A stretch of 64,000 nt of DNA from Taxillus chinensis (lineage: Eukaryota; Streptophyta; Magnoliopsida; Santalales; Loranthaceae). This document shows, piece after piece, positions 10,657 to 19,583 of this stretch. A program made the translations under genes and the position numbers. The notes beneath the pieces were generated by a model that saw nothing but the letters and a program-made list of their open reading frames with translations, was not told where the DNA came from and ran no database searches. Every line of letters starts with the position of its first letter. Within the stretch, counting starts at the first letter, position 1. The stretch is from NCBI GenBank assembly GCA_023512835.1, contig CM042085.1, forward strand, positions 9,656,062 to 9,720,061. The letters are read 5' to 3'.

Positions 10657-11469
10657 TTAAATATGATCACGATAAACTGTGTAAGGAGTAATTAAATGGA
10701 TAAACGGTGTTCCTAAAATAACATTATGTTGAATATCGGAAAGAAGGACAAAAACAGTTTGAATTTGGATATTTTGATTTATAATAGAAGCTTCAGTTTT
10801 ATATTTGATAGGAAGTTGTTGATTATTGGCGGCAAGAAGAGTTTGCTTAGAAGGTTGTTGAAATCTTCGGGGAATAATGCCTTCTTTAATACAGTTGAGA
10901 TCAGCACCAGTATCAAAAAGGGCGATAGTATCAAGAGTAAAATTTTCAGAAAATTTGATTGTTATCTTAAGAAAATACTTTTGAGAAATAATATGCTGGA
11001 GAGGTGAGATAGAATCATAGTTTGGTGGTTTTGGTAATAAAGTATAATCCGAGAAAGGTTGATCCTTTAATTTGTTAAATTGATGAAGTTGTTCTTTAAT
11101 CATTTTGACTTCTTGTTGCAAAATTTGTAAAGGTGGAGTAGGATTTGAAGGTTGATAATGATTTGGAGGAACTTTTGGGAAAATTGGTGGTAAAGAAGAG
11201 GTGGTATTTTGGGGAAACAATTGTTTGAAAAGTTGTTTATGAAGAACCGGATCTTCAATCTGTTGAAGAATACCAACAAGAGTATCTTGTTGATTTGTGA
11301 GAACATGGAGGGTAAGGGAATTAGAGGAGGGATCTTCTTCTGGTTTATAGGACTGAGGAGTAATAGATGTATCTTCTGTATCTTCATCCTCTTTTGTCAG
11401 CTGCGATTTCTTCTTTCTTGGGGTATGAGGGGAGAGGAAGATCCATAAATTCATTCCAATGTTGCTCAT
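10657..11469 (-). pseudogene. Aspartic protease ORF of the pararetrovirus-like element
   Basis: The frame has a low-complexity Pro/Gln/Asn-rich first half (TPPLQILQQEVK, DYTLLPKPPNY). It then carries a retropepsin-like domain with catalytic IALFDTGADLNCI (roughly residues 180-195) and the flap/closing ILGTPFI segment near the C-terminus. It would self-cleave the polyprotein. The frame's first residues overlap another frame of the preceding ORF, pointing to a frame change near 11400-11420. Confidence 0.75.
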
Positions 11470-11665
11470 TCATATACTTTTCAAACCATTCAAAGAAAAG
11501 GATTTGAGTTTGATGTTTGACGAGGTGAGAGTAATATTTTTCTTTGATGTCTTGCCGAGTATCGAAGAAGTATTCAAAATACCATAAACGTCTGTCTTTA
11601 TTATGCTCAGCGTAGAAGTCATTATTTAAAAAGATTTTATCTACAGTAAACGAGGGAGAAGCCAT
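11384..11665 (-). pseudogene. N-terminal ORF of the pararetrovirus-like element
   Basis: A 93-codon frame starts at the first ATG after the leader (11665). It is rich in aromatic residues (RLWYFEYFF, FFEWFEKYMNEQHW) and resembles N-terminal segments seen in plant endogenous pararetroviral or retroelement polyproteins. No domain can be named. The frame diverges from the protease ORF near 11400, giving a premature end. Confidence 0.5.
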
Positions 11666-11935
11666 ACTTAAGAAGAGAACTTACCAGATACGCTATATAA
11701 AAAAAAACAATAACTAACTACGATGAATCGACCGGATACGACTAGTCACGAAGGGGATGGAATCGAAGGGTAGATACTTCGAGATGGCGAGCGTTGATGG
11801 AATAGGGATCGAAGTCAGGCCGGTAACCGTTGGCTTAACTCAAGGTTTTACTGCCCAAACACGCCTGTCCGTCGGCTTCAACAGGGACTTACCTCCTTGG
11901 ATCTGCTGCTTTCCCTACTACACCTGCGATCGACA

Positions 11936-11948
11936 GGCTCTGATACCA
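11936..11948 (-). promoter_or_regulatory. tRNA-Met primer-binding site
   Basis: The minus strand reads TGGTATCAGAGCC, the standard complement to plant initiator tRNA-Met used by pararetroviruses and many LTR elements. It lies 271 nt upstream of the first ORF and defines position 1 of the pararetrovirus-like genome. No LTR-like end is seen next to it. Confidence 0.85.
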
Positions 11949-12067
11949 ATGGAGAAACGTTTCTCGCTGAAACGTGGGACAGAGCCCCCAAAAAGTGTAA
12001 AACGAAAGTCACCTAAGCTACTAGGTGATTTTCGTAGTGTTTTGGATCTAACACCTTACCTTCTTGG

Positions 12068-12068
<1 letters not shown>

Positions 12069-12119
<51 letters not shown>

Positions 12120-12121
12120 TA
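12069..12121. repeat. (TA)n microsatellite
   Basis: A nearly perfect TA run of about 50 bp lies ~120 bp beyond the primer site of the pararetrovirus-like element. Endogenous caulimovirids are known to sit at TA dinucleotide repeats, so this may mark the integration edge. Confidence 0.95.
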
Positions 12122-13528
12122 TCTTTCTTCAAACATTTTTGAACTAAAAAATTAAGAGCTTTAAACTTTAAAAATTTTCAAATCTTAAAAACATTAACTA
12201 AAAACGAAAAAAGATTTTTTGAAAACACTAAAACCAAAAAAAAACACAAAAATAAGTAAGAACCCTTTTTTTAATTCCTCTTTCCTCCCCAAACCAAAAG
12301 AACTTTTTAAAAACTTTCTCTAAAAATCAAAAGACTTATTTTAAAATCTAAACAAAAAAAAACCTTTTTCAACTTTAAAATTATAAAAACTTTGCAAAAC
12401 ATTTTAAAACTTAAAAATGTCATAACCTTTTTCAAAATCTGAAAAATCTTAAACCCTTAGTAATAAATAAACCTTCTAAAAGACTTCAAAATTATTTAAC
12501 ACCTTGTTTGTTAATCTAATTAAAAGCAAACATTTTGACAATTCAACAAAAGAAGTAAAAGTCTAAAAGTCTAATAAGATAAAACCTAAAAATCTAAAAA
12601 CTTAAAACCCTAGATTCTAAAAACACCCCCCCCCCCCCCCCCCAATACTAAAAATTCAAAAGCTTTCCAAGACGTATTTGTTTCCTCCTCTAAAAAATAA
12701 GACTTCATTGTCTTTTTCAAACAAAAACCCTTTTTAGACTCAATATCATTTTTGGAAAATCAAAAAAAAAAAGTCTCATCCTGTTCCCTATAAAAACAAT
12801 AAAGCCTTAATTTAGAATTTCCTTATCGTCTAGAATTGTCATGTAAATCTTACGACAAATATTTTGAGAATGGTCTTGTTATATCTTAGGAATCAATCGA
12901 TTGAAATTCAACTTTAATAAATAATTTAAAAATTAAAATATACAAACCTTAGGTCGTTTCTTTTTTTTGTCTAAGCCACAAAAAAGGGTAAACTCATATT
13001 CAAGACAAAAAAATCAAGAAGGGAAATAAATGTATATCCCACAATGGCGTAGACCCACAATAAGGGTTTCAAATATATGGTAATTAAAGGCTATCTTTCC
13101 CTACGAACACGTATACTTTACCTCAAGTTATAGATCCAACCTTTTTAGATAAAGCAAAGCATATAGTCTGGGAGAAGCAAACCAAACATTAAGGGAAAAA
13201 ACAAGTAAAAACCTCCAAATTTCTGAAATAAATACCCATTTAGGTAAATTTATATAAATTTTTAGTTTTTAGTTAAGATGTCATATCACCCTGCACCCTC
13301 AAATTTTTCCAAAAATCTAAACATATCCTTCAACCAATTGACCACGACAACTTTAGAGTTCAAAAAAAGGCCAACACTCACTCTAGCGAATTTATGGTGA
13401 TTTCTAATAAACTTTCATTGTTCTTCTCGAGAGTCAAGCATTAGCTAGCTCTCACCTCCCGTTCGATCTGTAATGCTGACAGCTTTAGGGAGCTCAAGTG
13501 GTTGTTTCCCCTTCATTCGTTGCTAATC
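12122..13528. other. A-rich intergenic region
   Basis: No gene seen. It has long A- and AAAAC-rich stretches (12140-12620), an uninterrupted run of about 18 C at 12627-12644, and more A/T-rich sequence. It might be decayed retroelement DNA, but nothing identifies it. Confidence 0.5.
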
Positions 13529-13533
13529 GAGCG

Positions 13534-15377
13534 TGTTACACCCCGGATTTCCCACCCAAAGAAACCAGTTCGTGACTCCCCTTTACCCACGCTATGGATA
13601 AGGGGTTGAAGTGAAATAACTCCACACAGGGTCACAACCCACATCAGAAATTCACCAAAGCAAAACAAATGACTTTATTAGATTCGAAACACAATGTCAA
13701 CAAAGCAAGCATGTCTTTATTACAATTGATTCTCCTTTACAATATCTCCCCACTAGGGTTTCATCATTTTCTCACTGGGCTTATAAAGGTTCCACAAAAC
13801 ATCATAACACAAATTACATTTAAACAAAGCGACATGGCAGACTGTCTTCCACCTTGGTATTCCCACCTAACGCCTGTAGGTCCCTGAAAAGCAATGAAAC
13901 ACAGTAGGAGGGGTGAGCAACCACAGCTCAGTAGGGATCATGTCTCCCCAACCCATCCCATGCTCCTAGCATCTACATGAGGGCGTGCACAAGTGCGGTG
14001 TCGTGGCAATACTATTTGAACAGGTATAATCACATTTAAAAACATGTCAACACAGCCACACAAGCTCCATTTTCACAGCCACACAGGCTCATAATCTGCC
14101 ACACAGGCTCCATTTTCACAACCACACAGGCTCACAATCTGCCACAGGCTTCCACAGCCACCGGGCTTCACATAACCAGCCACGGGCTTCCACAGCCACC
14201 GGGCATAAAACTAAACACATAACATACATCAGTCACACAAGCATAATATCAAACACTTAACTTGCATGGCTACACAGGCATAAAACCAAACACATAAAAT
14301 ACATCAGTCACACAGGCATAATATCAAACACTTAACTTGCATGGCCACACAGGCATAAAACCAAACACATAACATGTCTCAGTCACACAGGCATAATATC
14401 AAACACTTAACTTGCATAGCCACACAGGCATACTATCACACAATATGCCATTGAAGGCCAACATCCATATAGGAGATCACACCTATATGAATTTACGTAT
14501 AAATATATATATCCAGATAACCACAGATCACCTACCACAAGGCCTAAACCTTGGGATAGGTTCAAGGAACAGGACAAAACCCCTACCTCTGGAAGATCCT
14601 TCACGCTCTTGCTTCCACGCCTAACGCCGTCCAACCACGAAAATGACAATGGTAGCCATGGGCTGGAGCTCTCTCTCTCTCTCTCAACCTCCCTCTCTCT
14701 CTCTACGATGGCTACGGTGGAAGAACCCTAAAACCACAACACAAAGAGGCTCCTCCTCCTTATATAGACACCTTAACACCAAAACGACGTAGTTTTGATT
14801 AAGTGAACCCCAGCATCAAAACGGCATAGCTTTGATGGAACAGGCTACAACCTTCCCGCATCCACACAAGACAAAATACCCATAATTCCAACATGCCTCT
14901 TTGGGAAAAGATTACTAGAATAATAAAACCAAGGTGATGATGCAAAAACATGGTTGCACGCCATAATGCACGTGATATCCTCATATCACGTGCAACTCCA
15001 ATTGATGTGAAATTCTTCCCCAAGGTTCCTTGTATGATGTAGAAGGCAAGCATACAATAATCTTCTTGCACGTGATATCCCCATATCACGTGCAGCTCCA
15101 AATACCCTAGGTTTTTTCCCCAAGCCTTATAACAACGTCTGGAAGGCTCCTATGCAAAAACATCCCTACCTGTGACAAGTCATTGTCACGTGCATTGTCA
15201 CGTGCACCTCCCTAAGGTTCCCTCTTGGGCTCATCTCTTACCTCAAACTTGCCCATCAATAAATAAGGTGTTTTAGCTAAAGTGTGTGGGAAGAAAACTC
15301 CCTAAAACCCTATAATTTCCACTCCAAAAAGCAAAACTGTGACTAACTCCTTACATTCCAAAACACGGGTTATTACA
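13534..15377 (-). mobile_element. Solo LTR (1844 bp), probably Ty3/gypsy
   Basis: The unit starts TGTTACACCCCGG and ends GGTTATTACA, and is flanked by identical GAGCG (13529-13533 and 15378-15382). Read on the minus strand it begins TGTAATAACCCG and ends CCGGGGTGTAACA, like the gypsy LTR in this window (TGTAAGACCCG ... GGGGGCGTTACA), so minus orientation is inferred. A minus-strand TATA (CTATATAAGG, about 14759-14768) with CT-rich sequence beside it (14670-14702) would be its promoter. There is no internal coding region, so it is the product of LTR-LTR recombination. Confidence 0.85.
14213..14437. repeat. 75-bp tandem repeat, three copies, in the solo LTR
   Basis: AGTCACAC recurs at 14231, 14306 and 14381, a strict 75-bp period. 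Each unit contains CATAATATCAAACACTTAAC and a CACACAGGCATAA block. Upstream (14044-14210) a looser array of CCACACAGGCT / CCACGGGCTTCC motifs precedes it. Confidence 0.9.
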
Positions 15378-15382
15378 GAGCG

Positions 15383-16070
15383 TCTGTTAGGGATATTAGC
15401 GCCTCGGGTTCTTTCCAAGGACATCTTTTTCTCTTCGATTGACCTCCTTTGTTGTTGATTCAGTCGTTTTTAGGGTCCTTTTCGTTCTTCTACTTTATTT
15501 CATGATGTTTTGGTAGTGTGTTCCTCTATTTGGACGTTTGAAGCAACGAGGACTCACTAGGGCTACTGGATTATACAAGTCGTTAGTATAGGAGGTCTGT
15601 CTGGCTACTTATCCGACTTTCCACCAACCTCTTCTTGTCTCTGTATTTGGCGTGCTGCCAATCTTAGATGGTCATGGTTGCATACAATTTGACGACAATT
15701 GGAAAAATTAGGGATTTGAAGAGTATATGAGTAAAGGTAAACTGGAAAAACTATAGTTTAGCGAAAAAATAAAACGTGCACTATTAGAGCATCATTAACT
15801 AAATGGATATTGTAACAAATTAAATTTAACTTTAACTAATTAATTTATATTAAATGTATTAGAGATGTTCTTATATAATGAACGAAAACAGAAATCAATG
15901 AATTAATATAAAATCATTCCCTTTTAATAAACTAATTTTAATCAATCTAACATATTTTCTCGTTGAAAGTATTATTTAAACAAGTCAATATTACTCAATA
16001 CAAAACTATAAATTATAATTTTATTTAATAAACAAGTTATCATAAAGCTTCATTTTTGGCTTATAACAAC
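15383..16070. other. Intergenic, no gene recognised
   Basis: Mixed-composition sequence to 15700, then AT-rich. No gene or element was identified. Confidence 0.5.
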
Positions 16071-16073
16071 TTA

Positions 16074-16818
16074 GAGCATCTCCAACCTTCCTGAGCTAAA
16101 GTGGGTAGCTAAAGCTGCATTTAGCTTGCTACAGTACCACTTTAGCTAAAGTTACTCCAATCTTATTTCATCTATATTTTTACTTACATTTTCTTTTCTC
16201 TAAACTACCCTCACCGAGCCAATGGGACAGCCGTGATAGATGTCGCGCGACGCCGTTCTTGCCGTGGGGAAGGGAGGGAGGGAGGGGTTCGTGCGGCGGG
16301 GGGCGACGGGAGAGCAGCGTTGGGGAAGTGCGTCGATCTTGCGAGAGTGGCGCGCGACAGGGAAGGCGACGCTAGCGATGGAGGGCGACATTGGGCCGGA
16401 GCTCCCGCGGACGGGGAAGGCGATCTTGCGGGGGTGGCGTGCGACAGGGAAGGCGAGATTGACGGGGTGGCGCGCGACGGGGAAGGCGAGATCGACGGGG
16501 TGGCGCGCAACGGGGAAGGCGACGCTAATGACGGGGAAAGCGATCGGTTCCTGGAAAGCTAAAGATAGGATCGAGTTGGTGGGGGTGGGACCGGTGGATT
16601 TCAACGAGGGGAGGGACAAACGTGAGAGGTTGTGACGCATACTGGAATGGTAATTTTCTACCATTTGCTAACATAGCATCATCAGCAAAAGCAAAAGCTA
16701 AAGTCATATTTGGCTTTTTTTTTTGCTTTTGCTAATGGTTTAGCTGATGCATTGGACATGTTTTTTAGTTAAAGATTACTTTTGCTTTTGCTTTTAACTA
16801 GAGAGATTAGAGATGCTC
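16074..16818. mobile_element. TIR element (Tourist/PIF-Harbinger-like) with TTA target duplication
   Basis: The left end GAGCATCTCCAACCT is matched by the reverse complement of the right end (GAGCATCTCTAATCT). TTA flanks both sides (16071-16073 and 16819-16821), the 3-bp duplication typical of PIF/Harbinger-type elements. Sub-terminal AGCTAAA motifs occur on both sides in opposite orientation. The interior has no transposase; instead it holds a very GC-rich block (about 16230-16560). Confidence 0.7.
16420..16518. repeat. GC-rich 33-bp minisatellite inside the TIR element
   Basis: Units start at 16420, 16453 and 16486 (GCGA[T/G].TT/TCG...GGGGTGGCG.GCGAC.GGGAAG), exactly 33 bp each, with a partial unit at 16519. 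The 11-codon unit creates a minus-strand open frame (16200-16664, 154 codons) with repeated AFPVARHP. This is more likely a by-product of the repeat than a gene. Confidence 0.85.
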
Positions 16819-16962
16819 TTACGGTACTCACCATGAACTAGCCAAAGTTTAATTTTATACAAAGAAAGAATTAAAACAGTAAAAACTATTCGCTTTCAAA
16901 TGAATAATAAATTTAGTATGATATACATGATTGGACAACTTTAGCCAACCTACATTACTCAT

Positions 16963-17511
16963 CCAAGATGCAGGAGGACGGGTGATATACTGGGATGAAG
17001 CAATGGTTCTTGGAGTTTTGGCCATGTCATGGTCCATAGGTACGTACGTAAGACACATGCACTATACATATATGGACCAAACCATACGAGGCGACAACTA
17101 ATTTATGTATTAGGTACTACTCGATCGAACCTCTTATCTTATGTATGTCCTTGTTGCAGGAGATAGGTATCTGAAACCGTGCGTGAGCTTCCTGCCGGAG
17201 GTGACGATAACGGACCGGACAGCCGAGGATGAGTGTCTAATACTGGCGAGCGACGGCCTGTGGGACGTGGTGTCGAATGACATGGCGTGTGGGGTGGCCC
17301 GCATGAGCCTCCGGGGGGGAAGAGGAAGCGGGGGAGGAGGAGGAAGCTGGAAGCATCGCTAGCGGCGGCGGAGTCTCCTAGTCGGCTTGTTCGGACGCGT
17401 CAGTTCTGCTGGCGAAGTTGGCGTCGGCCAGGGGGAGCGCAGACAACATTAGCGTGGTCGTGATCGATCTGTGGACCAAAACTTTATTTTTTAATAATCC
17501 TTAATAAATAA
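16963..17511 (+). pseudogene. Protein phosphatase 2C fragment (clade A-like), 5'-truncated and frameshifted
   Basis: The first piece (~16963-17039) reads DAGGRVIYWDEAMVLGVLAM and is followed by GTACGT. A TTGTTGCAG acceptor ends at 17159. The second exon continues [32 protein letters not shown], the C-terminal PP2C core with its Asp-Gly pair. After about 17315 the frame must change twice to recover a basic [18 protein letters not shown] segment and then the DNISVVVIDLW end (to about 17480). Clade A PP2Cs are negative regulators of ABA signalling, but the N-terminal catalytic half is absent and the frame is broken. It lies 145 bp from the TIR element, which may have helped separate it from its other exons. 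Confidence 0.8.
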
Positions 17512-19583
17512 ATAAATTACAAGGCTCTCGTTCAATTAGTTAAGACAATTAAAAAAAAACAATTACTGAAATCTCTCCCCAATCATTCCCAATTCTCTTT
17601 ATAAGTTTTTTTTTTCTTTATTATTTCTGATTTTTTCATATTATCTTATTTCTCAAAATAAATTATCAGACCACTTTTTTTTTTCACTTCCCTGATTTTG
17701 ATTTGATCGCGACCCTCCTCAATCCCTCTAGCTGCCTGCCTCTATTTTGAAGTTGACGACTTTGAAATTGCTACCTAAGCTATGACAAACACTCATTTCA
17801 TCCTGAATTACATTCATTAAGGCATCAAAAATCATCCCTAAAATTGTTAGGAATTGATGTTTGATGAAGATTAATGGCCCAGTTTGGTGACGGCAGCAAG
17901 AAACGAGCAGACGCCTTAAGAATCACAAAAATAACACTTGTTTGTTCCTCAACAGCTGATTCACTTAATCATGTTGTCAATATCATTACACGACCTTTAG
18001 ATAAAAACCTTTTAGATGGTAGGAGAATTGATTGATCAGGTAAAAGAGAAAGCAGTTTAATGTCTGACATGCTGAAAAAGTAATCAAACTAGAAACAAGT
18101 ATACCAACACAATACTAAAGAATTTTGTGTCTTCAAGATCCATTCCGTTAGTTTAACCTACCCTGAGAATGTTTCTTCTTTCCGCATTAAATTACAAATA
18201 CTATCAATAAAGTGTTTGTCTGAATCATCTATGCTAGATAGGGCTTCATTATGTGTAGAACAAGTAGATTCTTCTCCGGGGTAGAACAAGAATGGACTTC
18301 ATTATGAGAATGAAAAGGATAATAAGCCATTGAAAGTTTTACAGTACCTAATTAAACTCCCAGGCCTCACCCCAAATGAGAAAAAAATGCAAAAAGGACA
18401 GGACAAACAAATCAAAATGAGCAGAAAGGACATATGTGAGATTCTAAAGTATCCAAGCAAACATTCTTTTACAATATCCAAACAAACATGCAGCCAAATA
18501 AAGAAGAAAAGATTTTTAAAATTAGGATAACCCAACACTAACGGATATCTGTGAGACTCTCTCCCATATACTCACTATCTCATATGGTCCTAGAAGTGAA
18601 CAAGTCAGTGACAAAATGAAATCTGAGATGGTTTGCCAAGAAAAGTGAAAAAAGGAAAAAAAGACAAGTCAGTGACAAAATGAAATCTGAGATGGGTTTG
18701 TAAAAAAAAAGTGAAAAAAATTGAATGAAAAATGAATCAGAATCGAAATGAAATCAAAAACAAACCAAAACTAAAACTTATCTCTACTAAATTGTTGTTT
18801 TTGTCGTACAAAATAACTAGCAAGAAAATAAGAAAATCTATCAGTTCTTTATATATTTTTTATTTTTTGAATGACGAATCAAGATCTTAACAAAAAGTAA
18901 ACCGTTTAAAAATTTCACAACTATAATATAAAAAAATATATGCATATAAATCTTCAATTGATTTATAAAAATATAAATTGCATAAAAATTTTCCTAATAA
19001 TATAAGTGTGGGGGGAGGAAGGGTTGGTAGAAGTTGTCGTTGGGTTGATGGGACGTCGGGGGGCAGGGACAATCGTTCAATGCTAATTCATTGCCAGACT
19101 ATCATAGCGATAATAGGACAAGTTCACGTCTAAAATTGGACATAACAAATGTAATTAACCGCCAAAAGTGTCCTAAACCTTTAAGCCATGCGGTTATTTT
19201 GAATTATTATTCGTTGCATTTTTCACAGATAAAAGAGCAGAATGCAAGACAAGACGACATTCCATAAGTCCTGCAAAGAATGCAAAGAACTACATAGACG
19301 AGAATGCATTTTTCACGTCTAATGAAAGAACAACATAGACGAGAATGTGAAGGAGAAAAACATCAGTCCTGCAAAGAATGCATAAGACAAGGTGGGACTA
19401 GTGAATGATCAATCAAAGCCTCCCCACCGATTTCCACATACCCACAACGGAAACCAAAAAAGGACCAACACATGAACAAACTGAAGCCCAAATCACAGAG
19501 GCCAATCATCTCGGCACCTCCTAATGAGCGACCTTCATTGGCAGCCCCCATAAAATTTATATTTACGCTTATGTCCATGTAGT
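17512..19583. other. Intergenic, no gene recognised
   Basis: AT-rich, about 2 kb. Contains one short tandem duplication (18601-18715) and imperfectly repeated pieces around 19225-19385 (CATAGACGAGAATG, TCCTGCAAAGAATGC). No coding signal. Confidence 0.5.
18601..18715. repeat. 64-bp tandem duplication
   Basis: CAAGTCAGTGACAAAATGAA and the sequence following it occurs at 18601 and again at 18665, ending in A-rich GTGAAAAAA tracts. Confidence 0.9.

Larger units (their letters stand above)
8789..11948 (-). mobile_element. Endogenous pararetrovirus-like element (Caulimoviridae-type pol), degraded
   Basis: On the minus strand the order is: a tRNA-Met primer site (11936-11948), a leader of ~270 nt, an N-terminal ORF (11665-11384), an aspartic-protease ORF (11469-10657), a broken RT N-terminal half (10656-9902), an RT/RNase H ORF (9901-9035) and a small ORF (9001-8789). 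No integrase domain and no LTR is seen, and the RT/RNase H has the sequence character of plant pararetroviruses. Only ~330 codons lie upstream of the protease-RT block and no movement- or coat-protein motif was recognised, so the unit is either internally deleted or an unusually small lineage. Breaks: a frame change near 11400-11420, and stops or frame changes at several points between 10150 and 9905. Confidence 0.7.

Noticed and set aside
14044..14440. CRISPR-like array
   Set aside because: The repeats are contiguous 75-bp tandem units inside an LTR of a plant retroelement, without unique spacers or any cas gene.
16200..16664. 154-codon minus-strand ORF with 11-residue repeats as a gene
   Set aside because: It exists because the repeat unit is 33 bp and GC-rich (few stops); the opposite strand is equally open. 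No homology, start context or splice evidence.
18302..18538. 78-codon hydrophobic minus-strand ORF
   Set aside because: Low-complexity Phe/Leu-rich shadow of A-rich DNA, no homology or splice context.
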